A DNA stretch of 64,000 nucleotides from Roridomyces roridus. Taxonomy: Eukaryota > Basidiomycota > Agaricomycetes > Agaricales > Mycenaceae. The notes beneath the pieces were generated by a model. That model was not told the origin of the DNA and did no database searches. It saw only the letters and a list, made by a program, of their open reading frames with translations. Positions 11,117-22,927 of the stretch are shown here, piece by piece. The stretch is from assembly GCA_029378245.1 (NCBI GenBank), contig JARKIF010000009.1:372001-436000 (forward strand), in the 5' to 3' direction. Positions within the stretch are counted from its first letter, which is position 1, and every line of letters begins with the position of its first letter. Made by a program: the position numbers and the translations under genes.

Positions 11117-13254
11117 ATTATTTTGCCTGGGTCGGAATTGAATATCTCTGAGGACATCCAAAGTTTCGAGTACTTGAAAGTAGAGATGAGCTAATTCGTT
11201 ATCTTATCTGGAATGCCGAATGTATGTATGTGGCCATGTTTGGACCAGCCGGCACTCTCTTTCCGCCTTCATGGCCAACCATATCCCTGACGAAATCGTG
11301 TCGGAAATCCTCTCTCCTCTGCTCAAGCTCCCCGGTCAAGTGTTCTCAGACACTTCAGCGAAGCCACTCACAGCTCCCGGCTACTCCTCATCGACCTATC
11401 TTCTCGTCTGCAAATCATGGCTGCGCGTCGCCACCCCGTTGTTGTACAACGTGGTAATCCTGCGCACAACGGCCCAAGCCAACGCTTTGTCCAACGTTCT
11501 TCTCAATAATCCAGAAATTGGCCCTTTCATCCGAAAATTGCGAGTCGAGGGAGGGTTTGGATCTGCCATGCTCCGCATTCTCAGAAGCAGTCCAAATATC
11601 ACCGACTTGTTCCTGTCTTTGATCATATGGAGCTCGGATCGTGTCGGTGGACTGTGTGAAGGACTTGCGAGTATCAATCCTCGCCGTGTCATCGTCGTCG
11701 ACGGGAATTTGTGGACGAACCCGAAACCCATGAAAAACCAAGAGGTAGCGAACCTTCTCAAATCTCTCACGGCCAGAATTCCCAAGTGGGATAAATTGGT
11801 GCGTTTCTTTTCTGCTCTGAGCCACTGCCCACTGAACCTTTCCTCCAGGAGATCTTCCACTTTCCATATGTCGAGCGCAGGCCCAGACCCTTCCACCCCA
11901 CTAGCAGCACTCTTTTGCTTGAACGAGCTAAGATGTTGGCTTCTGCTTTGGCTCAGTCCAAAAGCCTTGAAACCCTCCTCGTAATTGGCTATGACCTCTT
12001 CCCCGAATATTTCTTGCCGATGAGCAATGTACCGTCCCTCAAGTGCATCCGCATACAGCTCCCATTCATAAACCTCCCATTCTCGAGCCACGTAAAACAA
12101 TTTCAGCTCCCTTCGAAACTCAAAGCGATCGTCGAATTTGATGAGCCAACGGAGTAAGTTCGCTGACTTGTACCTTTCCATATCTTTGACCTTTTGGCCC
12201 CATGAATCTTCAGAACAAACCCAACAGCGCCATTGGCCGCAGAAGATACGGAGTCAGGTCGTACCAGAGTGACGAGCACGGAAGAGTTGAAGACCCTTTC
12301 GAGGTCCAACTCGGCATCCACGACACAGTGGCTGGATATGAACCTATACTTTGACCCCACACCACCTCGCAAAAGTTGGACTGCTAAAAATCCCGTGATA
12401 ATCGCGCCCTTTACTGCCGTTACACGCCTCGTCTGGTCAACACCACCCCATTTCTTCTTCCCTACCCCGGCTGCAGGTTTCACGGCCTTTCCCCAGGTCA
12501 CTTCGCTCAACGTTTGGAAATGTACACCGCCCGTCTTGGATTTCTTCACCCAACTTTCGTACGTATCTGACGGCCAAAAAGCTCCAGCACTGATGAATGA
12601 ATACAGACTGGACCAACTGCGAATTGTTACACTGGGAGATCATGCTGGCGACGTCGCTTCTGCGGTCGCATTCGTCCGTCAGCACCGCACTAAATTGACT
12701 CAGCTCTCAGTGCCGCTCAAGGTCTTGGTGCAGAGCAAAGTTTTTGATACTTGCTCGAACCTGGAAACCGTCACCCTCGAGCGACCACGGTCCAAGGAGC
12801 AACGTGCAAGTATACGTACACGTCTACACTCCTCCGTTTTTGATCATGCAAAGACCATTCCGGATGACCTTTTCACTTGCGCTGTCCCGCATGCAAAGCT
12901 GACCAAAATCTGCCTCGGCTACTACGCGCACTCAGTGCAAGTCCTACGCTTTCCCCCTCTGCAGACACTGAACATATTGTAGCCGTCAAGACAAGGCTAT
13001 CCTAACGCGATTCTTCCGCACACTTGACAACACAAACTTCCCAGCGTTAAAGGAAATTCCTGATACCGTTAGGTACAGGTTTCTATAGGGCGCCCTAATT
13101 TTTGGTTTTGGCGGGCCATCACGTTTTTGTCGTTCGGTTTTGCGTCAGCACTGATGGATCCAGCCAAATTCTTGTTGAAGCTGATGATTGCCGCACCCTC
13201 AGCGCAATATGGATGACCTCAACTCCCGGGAGCAGTCCTATCCGATTGATTTTT

Positions 13255-13287
13255 CAACATCTGTGCAAATGTCATGCACAGATGTTG
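13255..13287. repeat. perfect 13-bp hairpin with 7-nt loop
   Basis: CAACATCTGTGCA at 13255-13267 is followed by a 7-nt loop and the exact reverse complement TGCACAGATGTTG at 13275-13287. Confidence 0.8.
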
Positions 13288-13406
13288 GGTTCTTTGCCGA
13301 AGGAAATCCCAGGACTGTCACAAGCCTCAAGGAACCCCTTCCGTTTTTGCATCCCGCCTCCTCCCGCCGCCTCCCGATTTCTTGCCAAGCAGAAGCTTGC
13401 CATGTC

Positions 13407-13766
13407 TAGGGTTGGACACGGGTCGGGTACGGGTCACAGAGGGTCAACCCGTACCCGTACCCGTGCTTGACCCGACCCGCACGGGTACGGGTCACAACCC
13501 GTATACCCGCGGGTAGACGGCTTGAAATACATCGAAGTGAGTTCAGATTGTCCCCATTCTTGTCATTATCAGCCTTGCAATCACAGACTTTCATCGAAAA
13601 ACCCTTGGAAATTGGATGCCACCTATGCCGACGCAATGGCCGCATGCACGGGTCGGTCGCGGGTTTGAGCCGGGTCGGAATCTCTGACCCGTACCCGTAC
13701 CCGTGCAACCCGCGGGTCCATTCCACGGTTTTTACCCGTACGGGTATGAACCCGTGTCCAACCCTA
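13407..13766. mobile_element. hAT-like MITE, 360 bp, 17-bp TIRs, 8-bp target duplication
   Basis: The left end TAGGGTTGGACACGGGT (13407-13423) is exactly inverted at the right end (13750-13766). The element is flanked on both sides by GCCATGTC (13399-13406 and 13767-13774), a perfect 8-bp target-site duplication typical of the hAT superfamily. About 14 copies of ACGGGT/ACCCGT in both orientations sit near the two ends, as expected for subterminal transposase-binding repeats. No open frame codes a transposase, so the element would be non-autonomous. The intact ends and perfect duplication imply a recent insertion. Confidence 0.92.
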
Positions 13767-13842
13767 GCCATGTCTCTGCCAGAGCACTCCGTTATTCTCG
13801 GACAGTAAAGACCAATGAACTTGCCGAAGACTTTGTTTTTGC

Positions 13843-14006
13843 AAGGGGAGCGAGGGAGTGCGGCGCACGGACGAGCGACGACACAATCAATGATGCTGTA
13901 GTGTTATTTTTGCTTCAACTCACATTTTGTGACTTGAGTCTTGCTTGCAGGGGAGGGGAGGAGCGAGGGAGTGCGGCACGCCGGGGCGCACGGACGAGCG
14001 ACGACT
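13843..14006. repeat. direct repeat pair inside the insertion
   Basis: A GC-rich block reading GGAGCGAGGGAGTGCGGC, then CGCACGGACGAGCGACGAC, occurs near 13846-13881. It recurs near 13961-14006, with a short extra CACGCCGGGG in the second copy. The spacing is about 118 bp. Confidence 0.75.
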
Positions 14007-14326
14007 GAAATGGAGTTGTGGATAATAATATGCAGTTGATTCTGGGTGTCTCGGTGGTAAGTAAGTAAGCACTTGTCGGCATTGAGCGGTAGCAGGCCCT
14101 GCCGCTTGCCGGCCTTACAGCTTTATTACGATGCCAGGAGTCGAGTGGCCCACGTCGGAGTGAGTTGCACATGTCTTTTCGGTTGGAATCTTTGACCTTT
14201 GTGCCCAGGAAACAAGTTGCGAAAAACGAGTATGTTGGCTTTTCAGAGTTGCTTCGCACCAAAGGGATCCGCCTCGTCGATTCTGAAGGAATAGGTTGGG
14301 TGTCCCGTGGGACGAAGCCAGAATGA

Positions 14327-17300
14327 GGAGAGAGAGAAACTTTGCACTGAATATCAGTAGTTATGCCGTTGTATTGCATCGAAAGTTCGCGAACTAGTTG
14401 AACTACATACTCTTCCCACCTCAATGTTCGGAGTCGTCAGACTCGCTACGCCCCCGGAGCCTCAGAAGATCTCTCTCTCTCCCATCAGGCCATCTTAGAC
14501 TTGTTTATCGCATCCCCCACCCGTTTTGCTCCGCGCTAGGCTCTGCATTCTCTTTGATGACGTCAAATTTCAAACAAGTATGGTACACTAGGACAGACAG
14601 CAGTATGGTACAGTAAGCGCATCGTAGGATGTATATAGCGGCATGGGAGAAGTATGGTACATTTCCAAGAAATTACTGGAGTCGTTCATTTCTCTGTTGA
14701 AGGCGTCAACGAGTCCAGTCAAGGTGGAGGAGGAAGCGTACTTTTTATTTGAGCCTTCTGATTACAGGGACGAGTGAGGAGGGTGATACGGGGGAGGAGG
14801 GTCGTCCGAGTCGCGCGTGTCCTCGTCCTCCGTGGCCTCGTTGATGATAATGGTATCCATTTCGATCTCTTCTACGATGGGAATCGGAGAGGGCATCCAA
14901 CGGGATGCGATATCTTGCCAGAGCCACCGCCAGCGGCGCCAAGACTGGAAGAGAGAAGGTTGAATCCGATAAGCCGCCCCTTCTCGTTGGGCAACGAAAT
15001 TCCGGGGCTTACACTGGTGATCGTGCCCATCGCCATCGTCCATGCCGTCGCGGGCGGAGGTGACGACGTCCCTTGGTTGAATGTGTACACCGGGGGGATA
15101 TCGGAGTTGTTGGTCATGTCTTTACTTTTGACGAGGGCGAGTTCGTAGGGATTCTGAGCCAAAAAAGTCACAATCGTCGAGCGGGAAGGGTGTCGAGAAC
15201 CTACCAGCGTTGAGAATGTGGTTCAGTGAAAAATGTGTTCAAGTCAAAGTTCAAAGTTGATCGTATTGTTAACTTTAAGGACTTGCTTGGTTCCTCGCTA
15301 CGGAGCAAATCTACTTCGTTCCTTTACTGCGTTCCAAGATCGGGAGTTGGAATGGTCGAAATGCGTCTGGCCCTCACGCAATGCCAGGCTCATAGATATC
15401 TCGTACCACCCTCGACATCAAGCGCATTCTTCCCGTCCAGTGGTATCCAGAGTCGCCACCGGCGGGGTGTCTTGGAATCTCCGGCCTCATCAGCCAGGGA
15501 AATTTGCAGGACCCAAATTCTCACTCACTTATGGCCGTGGTGAGACCCTCTCCGAGTCGACCGCCCACTTCGCCGACGAAGGGTGCCGGGGCTCTATTAG
15601 AAACCAGTCCTTTGGGAATTCCTCTCTTCGACATTGCTGTCCGATTTCCGCTCGCATTGGTGACGGCAAGTTCATCATGCCCACGTCTGCGGGTTCCGAC
15701 GCGCGTTTGTGTAGCCGACTGCCAGCGCATCCTGACGACAGTGGACGATAGGGTGATGCGAAAAAGCCGGGAACAGTTTTGGGAGGGACGATCTGTGAGT
15801 GCTCAGCGCAGACCTCCCGACTATATCCCCACCCACCTTTTAGAGCTAAGAATGTGACAGTGCACGCCCGGACCCTCATGCCTCGGACTGCAAGGCCCAT
15901 GCCGACGACGACGTGGTCCCCGAGACTTGGGAAGAGCGCCCTTGCACCTAGTGACGTCTGGATCTTGTTCTCGAGAGTCAACGTCTACCACGAATAGAGC
16001 GCCCATGCGCGTGAATAGGACCATGGATGGATGATGACGTGGGTATCTTTTCGTCTTACCATGCCGACGAATGCCTTCCTTTCGTCGGCGGAAGCTTCCG
16101 CGGTGACGTGCCCCGGCATGCTGCTCCTCGGGGCTCTGCAATGCGGGGAGGCTGCTCAGACACCAGCCATGCCGTCCGCTGTGCTGCGGACAGGAGGTGG
16201 TCCCAAGACTGTGAAGAGCGCCCTTGCACCTATTGACGTCTGGATCTTGTTCTCACGAGTCAACGTCTACCACGACCAGAGCGCCCATGCGCGTGAATAG
16301 GACCATGGATGGATGATGACGTGGGTATCTATTCGTCTTACCATGCCGACGAATGCCTTCCTTTCGTCGGCGGAACCTTCCACGGCGACGCGCCCCGACA
16401 TGCTGCTCCTCGGGGCTCTGAAATGCGGGGAGGCTGCTCAGACACCAGCTATGCCGTCCGTCGCGCTTCCACGAGAAGCCTGTCGAGGTGGGGAGGAGCA
16501 CCGCGTTTATTTGACTGTCTCCAGGCCAGAGCCCTCGTGGGTGGGTGGCCTACGGCATTGTACATCTATGCAGATGGATGGACCGCATTCGGCGGCATGC
16601 TAATCATCTTGGCGGCTCTGAAACGCGCGAAGGCTGCTTAGGCTCAGTGACGCCGTGCTCCACCCTGCGAAGGACAGTGGGGGCGGATATGAGAAGTTTC
16701 AAGTGCGGCGGGGCACCCCGTTACTCGACTGTCTTCAAGTTCAGGCCAGAGCCCCCGTGGGTGTACGGGCTACGGCGGGCAACACGAATTCGGCGGCGAT
16801 GTTCTCCCTGCTTTTGTGGAATCTTCACCCCGATACGTTAACGACCTGAGCCTGGCAGCAGCGGGCACTCCTGCATACTACTCCTCGCGGCTCTGAAACG
16901 CGGTGAGGCTGCTCCCCTTCTAAACGGTGGGATCGGATCCGATATGAGAGGTTCCTTTCAACGTCCAGAGGAGAAATCATGTTATGGCTCCATCATTTCG
17001 GTTCGGCGGTTGGTGGCACATGCCCAGGGATTTTCGATGGTGAACGACAATTTGCAACGGAGCGGCTGAGTCTCGTAGATCAACAGGGAGGGTGGTCGAA
17101 GGGCGACGACGTTCGATGAGAAATGGGACAGGGAGACGATGTTGGAGAAAGCGCAATGGGGCGCCAAGTACGGGAAAGAGATAATATTCCTAGGTGCGTC
17201 TATCTGCTTCAAGAGTACAATTATTGAATCATGTTGGACAGACGAATAGTAACGCACATTTTCAATGTTATAAGCTTCGAGTCCTGGACCACCGGTGCGT

Positions 17301-19700
17301 TGTCGTGACTTTCGGGCGAACTGGACAAGACATCCTTGAATGGCCTCCGATATCTGGCCTCGAGGAAAGGGGGATCTATGAATTGAGACTCCTCTGCCGG
17401 GCAGGAAGGGAGAAACGATGTTGATCCAACTTCTAGTCCCGGCGTCTTTGGCTGGGTCTCGCTGTCGTCGTCGATGGCGTTGTACCGGGGTCCCAGCCTT
17501 CGGATCGATGAGAAGAACATCATGGAGTGATCAAACAAAAGACGCAGTGCTTGGACCTGTTCCGAACACCATGTTTGCCGCGTCAGGCAAGTCCAAGGGC
17601 CACCAAGTAACTCGTCCGCCCTGCGTTTTTTCTTCTTTCTGAACGCTTATTGAAGGTTGCGCCCATGGGCGGCCCATTGTAGCACTGAACAAGCGTTCAA
17701 GGACAAGGCCTTCAACAGCGCAAATTGCAATTCCATAGTTGGAGGTTTGAAGCCTGCTCGCGAGCGGGGCTCTTGACGCGGAGCAAGCCCACGACACAAG
17801 ACAACTGTCAGGAACAATCGGTCGACCGTTGCCCGGTCTTTCATTTCCGTTCGTTTTCCAGTGCCCCTGTCGAGTGCGCGCCTGCCGCCGCGTGCAATCC
17901 TTCTGGATTCTCAGCATCACACCCATTGTCCAGCATCGGTCCCAGGCTTTTTTGTCTTTTGGTGGATATAATATTTCTTTCCTCCCTCCTCAACGTTCCG
18001 TTACTCTCTTATCTTAGTGCGATCTAGTCGATCTTCTCGGTAAACTGGGTTCTTATCATCCTTGGGTATGCCCTCGCATTTGAGGATACTGTCCCCGGAC
18101 CCCTTCTCACGCGCAGCGTAGATATAACGCGTTTTATCCCACATACGTTGTCATCCCCGCCGTCGACGCGGCGTTCGACATTGGCAATGCTGATTTCAAT
18201 GACCTGGTGACCTTCGGCTCGATCCGTTCACCGTTTTGTCAAGATAATGAAGATTCTCTATTGTCTCTTGAAACACAATCGGCGAAGGCTCCTTCCACTA
18301 GCGACAATCCGATTGCGAGCCTGGTCTATCCGGAGCTTAGTGGAACCCTAGGGCAAGGGCATCGAGAGGGGTCGTCCTCTTCTCCGAAACACTGGCACTT
18401 CTCCAAAGACTCATACATGTCATCGCCCACATCCCTTACTCTCTGTAACCACCAATGACCAGCAGATCGCGCCGAGGTCTCGACCATCTCCCAGTACCAG
18501 GTCCACGCGGCAAATGCGCAACACTTTCGACTTCGGTAAACGCACCCAACGATTACGATGATTCCGGGACGAGGCGTCTTCAGATGTCCAAGACCATACG
18601 CGGGGAGCCACACTGTCCGCATCAGTAACGACAACTTGCAAGGGTGGATCAAGATGGCCTCCGTACCACTGCCTTGCGCCGCGGCGAAAGCAGGGGCTCG
18701 GCACGTACCCGACGCGACTCGCGGTGTATTGGATCAGCATGGAATATAACTGTGCGTGAATCCGTCTGCTACATGAGTGCCAGGATGTCTAATTCGGACT
18801 GCAGTCCTACTAGACAGCCCGTATCGTCTCGGGGCACACACGGGGGATGTCTGTTCTCCTTCCGATAAAAATGAGGCCCACTCTATCGCGGTGTAAAACG
18901 GGCAGTCTCGTATTCTTACTTTGGTCCTTCCCAGTCTCTCTGATGCCAGGTTTGATGGCTCGAGGTCTTCCGTTGGCTGCGGTCCTCTGCAGTCATGCCC
19001 CACGGCGGTGATGCTGGTGCTCAACAACCCTCTTATTGTCGAATGTACGAATGTACTTAGGACAACGATTTTTTCTGGGAATGGCTTGCCTTTACGTACA
19101 GGGATGTCGGGTGGGAAAAACCCAATGCCCCATTTGTACATTTTCAAGTCTTTTGAAGTTGTTCCCGTTCCACACCTCCCCTCAAGCTCGCTCCCAGGTC
19201 CTTACTGCCAGGATTACTTGCACACCTCCAGCTCTGACTCTATCTTGACGACAACTCAACAAGCCCGATCGATCAGAAATTTTCTGTCATTGCAGTTGAC
19301 CGCAAAAAAATGGCGCGTGCCAGCTTGGTGCAGCAATCGAAGGGGTACTTCGAGAGAGCGAAATATTTCACGCTTGCCAGTAATCCTCGAACTCTTCAAT
19401 ATCTGTTGGTTCCTACCTGGCACGACATTGGCCCAGTACGCCGATTTGTGCCTCCTGTCGTTTTCTTTGAGCTCATTGGCAAAACCGACAGGATGTCTTC
19501 CGCCACAATCGTGCCCTCCCCTATCGTCTAGTACTGTGTCGCGATTCCACGTCGTCGTCAGGCTCTCCTCAGTCAATTTGCTTCCGCGGGATCCCCTGAC
19601 TGATTCCCTGCCGCGTCCGACGCGTCGATGACCTTCACGAGCCTCCTCGTCGCGTTCAGTCGACACCAGAGCTCTCCATTCCACGTGCAACTAAACAAAA
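14327..19700. other. gene-poor accessory stretch with possible minus-strand gene remnants
   Basis: No complete gene could be supported. On the minus strand, 15171-14760 reads as a possible C-terminal region with an acidic tail ending in PPPPYHPP, preceded by a plausible intron, but the joining phase is ambiguous. Minus-strand segments at 17538-16982 and 18740-18326 are open and have intron-like boundaries, but I recognised no family. The 15.9-16.9 kb part is a tandem repeat (separate entry). Confidence 0.35.
15931..16468. repeat. 282-bp tandem duplication with decayed outer copies
   Basis: Copy 1 starts at 15931 (GAAGAGCGCCCTTGCACCT) and copy 2 at 16213. They are near-identical for roughly 250 bp, including the phrase CATGCGCGTGAATAGGACCA. 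The end of the unit, GGCTCTGAAA-CGCG-GAGGCTGCT, reappears in degenerate form near 16614 and 16890, so the array originally extended further. Confidence 0.85.
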
Positions 19701-19753
19701 TCAAACAGCGAGTTTGTTTACAGAATCATTCTTCATTCCTCGTCAATACCACC

Positions 19754-20374
19754 ATGTCCAGCAACATCATCTTCACTGCCCTTCCCCTCGTCGCTGCCGT
19801 CGCCGGTCCCATCGACAACCGTTTCCCGCCTCCCCCTCGCCCCAAGAGGGCTCACTTTGAGCTCGAGGACGACGGGCACCAGGTCGATGGCCGCTGCAAG
19901 CGTCTTCGCCCCAGCGCTGCGCCGTTGCGCTCCCGACTCCCCAACAGCTCTTTCATTTCCTCGTATCACCGCCGTGAGGCCCACAAACGTCATCGCCCTC
20001 CTCCTCCTCCCACCGGCCCCGTTGTTATCACCATCATCCAGACAGTCGCCGTCGTCCGTCGCGGCGAAAGCGAGACGCTCGATCAACGCTTGGGGCGCCT
20101 GGCATGGAACGCGTTGTGTGACAAACTGGGCGGCGAGAGTCCACACTCGCCATATAGCCATAGTGTCGCCTCGCTGGTGGAACGTTTGGAGAAGATGACT
20201 TTGGAGGATCTAGACGTAGACGTAGACGTCGAGATGGCCGAAGTCGACCCCGACATCGAGATGGAGGAGGCCGAGCCCGAGGAGGTGCCCAAGACTCGTA
20301 TTCGCCGCCCGCGTTGCATCACCCTCGCGCGGTTCTCGGCTATCCCAATCTTTCGCCATGCTCGCTGCCCTTGA
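19754..20374 (+). CDS. unknown basic/Pro-rich protein, tandem copy A (206 aa)
   Basis: The start is the ATG at 19754 in the context ACCACCATGT, aligned with the start of copy B at 22928. The product has a Pro/Arg stretch (FPPPPRPKRAHFEL), a basic stretch (RCKRLRPSAAPLRSRLPNS), the conserved block SSYHRREAHKRHRPPPPPTG, a hydrophobic beta-like segment (VVITIIQTVAVVRRGESET), a helical segment containing WNALCDKLGGESPHSP, and an acidic tail (LDVDVDVEMAEVDPDIEMEE). Most differences from copy B are conservative or at third codon positions, and neither copy has a stop, which argues for coding. KRLRP-type clusters could be nuclear signals (inference). The upstream TTTGTTTACAG looks like an intron acceptor, so a 5' leader intron is likely. 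No known family was recognised. Confidence 0.6.
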   Translation: MSSNIIFTALPLVAAVAGPIDNRFPPPPRPKRAHFELEDDGHQVDGRCKRLRPSAAPLRSRLPNSSFISSYHRREAHKRHRPPPPPTGPVVITIIQTVAVVRRGESETLDQRLGRLAWNALCDKLGGESPHSPYSHSVASLVERLEKMTLEDLDVDVDVEMAEVDPDIEMEEAEPEEVPKTRIRRPRCITLARFSAIPIFRHARCP

Positions 20375-22927
20375 ATAGAATTGGAGATAGCATGCCGTGC
20401 GTCCTTCCTCCTCCCTCCCTCCTCGCATTCTGACTCTATTGCTTAGGCCGTTGTGCCTCAAGAACGGCTATTGCTTCATGTATGTCGTTCGTCACACCTC
20501 AATTTCGTCGCTCACTCCAGCACAGATAAGACGAAATCCTTGCTACTTATTCGACAATATACCTAGCGCCCGATGCGCCGTACAACACACTATCGCCGGT
20601 TCCAGCTCCTCTCCATCTTCAATGTTCTGGCCTCTTTCACCTCCCTCTCCACGGCTTCCAACATATAGCGAGCCTGTACCAGTACCCACGGCCACCAACG
20701 CGCCGCAGCACAGTGCGAAATCTCCTCTGTACGTACATCCTCCATCCCCTTCTCATGAGCTTACTTTCGTTCGCACAGATCCCCATCTTGCTCGATATAC
20801 TTCTGGATTTGTATGTGTCCCTTCCCTGTGTGATTGTCCTGAGGTTGATGAGGTCTTTCAGATTCTACGGACGGCTGCATATGCGCCCGAATCTGCAGCT
20901 TGCCGGAATCTGTTTCCTTGATCCAAATCTCAAGACTATTGTCTTTCTCGCCTATTCAGACTACGGCATATGTTGCTTGATACGTTTCTGTGCGTCCTCA
21001 TGCTCCTCGTCTCTCTCGATATTCACCGTGCGTCTAGCCTCTCTTCCCTCTCCGCGGCTCATACTGCGTGTATCCCGGAATCGCCTATTGCGAAAATGCG
21101 CCGAACATAATTTGCTTGGACCACTCGTGACCTCCTTCATCTCGTGCCTCTCTACCTGTAAGTTTCCTGTTCTCGGCATGGTAGAACAGAACTCACCAGA
21201 TGGTCCAGCTGCGCCACCCCTCCGCGTCCTTTGGGTCCCAAGTACCTCGTCCACCCCCCTCAAGTGTACCCAACCCTCGTTCCACCACCTCCTATTCCAC
21301 GCTCTTTCCGTGGCCCACGACCGGATACCTTCCGAGCCTGCGATAACTTGGCCTCCCAATGTCTCCGTGATACCCACTTCACGTTACCTTGAAACCCGGC
21401 GCCACCCTCCTCTCCATATACCCGTTGTGCGCTACCTCCAGATATCCAGCGTCACCTACCGACTCCAAGTCTCCCGCGATACCTTCTCACCGATACCGCT
21501 GCGATACCACTTCCGCGCTACCTCCTCGAGCGACCTCTATCCCTGTGCCACCTTGGCCTATACCCGTCGTGCGCTACCTGCAGATAGTAACACAGCGTCG
21601 TAGCGTCACCCACCGAACGACTCCCAAGTCCCTTCTCCCGATGCGATAGCCTGCCCGCACCACTTCCCGTTACCCACCAATTGCACTCGCGATGCTGGTC
21701 ATCAGCGCCTCGCCGACCGCCCAAACCTCTCCGCCGCGTTCATTGTTTTTTGTTGGCTCCATTCCATGACCCAATGCTTTGCTGTAATTGCTGCCTGCCA
21801 CCCCCGTATCCCGCCAGGTTTCTGCTTTCGACTTGGTCAACGCAGCTTTCTTCATGTCGTTTGTTGTGGCTTGTTTGGCCATCGGAGCTTTTCGGCTTTG
21901 CACATCTGCTTTCTCTGTAAGTCTTCTAGTCTATCCTTTCCGTGGTTGTTTCTCATACCAACGCACAGTACTCGTTGCTCCCTTCACAGCTGCGTCCTCT
22001 GCTGCTCTAATGGTCGCAGCATGAAATTCTCGCATTGCTCCGCATTTTGAAGTCGAACGCTGTCGAACGTATATGCAGAAGCCCCCGACTTTCACGTTGT
22101 GGTATCCTCGTTGGACGTTGGGTTGGGGTATCAACCATCGAGCCCACTCTCCCTACGGTCGCGCCGCCCAGGACGGCACTCGCTCCCGGACGCCTCCCTC
22201 TCGTTTCGGACATTCTCGATGCACCATGAAGCGGGGACCTGCAGCCATCGACTGTATACATTTAGTAGACGAAATACATCGTATTGAAATCTTTTCTGAG
22301 CGTAAAATTGGCAGATCTTGAATTTGCGTCGCTATTGAGTGGGAATGGCTTAGATAATACAATCAATGTCCCTTGTCTCTATCGGACCATCTCGATGCTG
22401 CTCTCGTCTACCTGCCTGGCCGTGTTTCCGGACGTGCTTCAAGCCTTTTCGAACTGCATCCATGCTGCGATAACCCAATGACGCGTCAAATTGCCCGATC
22501 GATTGAAGAGAAAGCAATAAATTGGCGAGCTGGTTGCAAAAATCGTCCTGTCGGCTGCCTGCGCGTCCAAGTCAGAGGAAGACTTGCAAGGACCGTTGTC
22601 TCCCACAATCTTATCATACGAGGCCCTTTCGCGGTTTTCGCGTGTCTCTCGTGTCCTCTTGATCCAGGTATGACATGGCTGCCTCCTTTCTGTGTTTTTG
22701 AGCTCACAGGAGCCCAAGGATGTCGTTTCTCCAATCGTAGCCTTCGTGTCATCCAGCGCATTGTAATGGCAACGTCGTCTGACCGATTTGCTTCCGCGGG
22801 ATGGCAGTTTCCCCTGACCGCCTCCTCAGCCGCGTCCGACGCGTCGATGACCTTCACGAGCCTAAACAGCCTCAAACATCGAGTTTGTTTACAGAATCGT
22901 TCTCCATTCCTCGTCAATACCACCTCC
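20375..22927. other. downstream half of duplication unit A, no clear gene
   Basis: The sequence contains several intron-like GT..CAG segments and pyrimidine-rich blocks but no recognised protein. It may be a long spliced 3' UTR of copy A or decayed exons. A degenerate 142-bp tandem repeat is present at 21421-21660. Confidence 0.35.
21421..21660. repeat. degenerate ~142-bp tandem repeat
   Basis: The phrase CCCGTYGTGCGCTACCT starts at 21421 and again at 21563. Each is followed by an AGATA.., CAGCGTC.. ACC-ACCGA..CTCC block and a later CACTTCC..TACC. The unit is C-rich and diverged by indels. Confidence 0.55.

Larger units (their letters stand above)
13059..14127. mobile_element. ~1.07-kb insertion in F-box copy 1, with a nested MITE
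   Basis: Alignment by eye with F-box copy 2 (26.4-28.4 kb) shows continuous homology up to 13058 and again from about 14125, with nothing corresponding to the sequence between. The edges share only ATT, so the mechanism is unclear. The insert holds a 360-bp hAT-like MITE (13407-13766), a 13-bp hairpin (13255-13287) and a direct repeat (13843-14006). No transposase reading frame is recognisable. Confidence 0.7.
11271..14326 (+). pseudogene. F-box-type protein gene, copy 1, split by an insertion
   Basis: It starts at an ATG giving MANHIPDEIVSEILSPLL, an F-box-like N-terminus, with STYLLVCKSWLRVATPLLY following, as in agaricomycete F-box proteins. These usually link targets to SCF ubiquitin ligases. 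Early exons are 11271-11798, 11849-12153, 12214-12558 and 12607 onward, and they are intact. A later intron (donor near 12801) only preserves the frame if retained, and the next donor (near 12930) is one base out of phase compared with copy 2 at 26434. The homologous sequence then stops at 13058 (..ALKEI) and resumes at about 14125 (TMPGVEWPTSE). The last exon ends at 14326 and contains YVGFSELLRTKGIRL. About 1.07 kb of foreign DNA lies between. A product translated without splicing would end at 12982. Confidence 0.75.

Noticed and set aside
12801..12846. Retained-intron reading of F-box copy 1 as normal coding sequence
   Set aside because: Copy 2 has a standard intron at this place. The open reading through it in copy 1 is a consequence of a length change, not evidence of an exon.
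22373..22927. N-terminal extension of the copy B unknown protein (open frame from 22373)
   Set aside because: No comparable protein sequence is conserved upstream of copy A, and the ATG at 22928 aligns with that of copy A.
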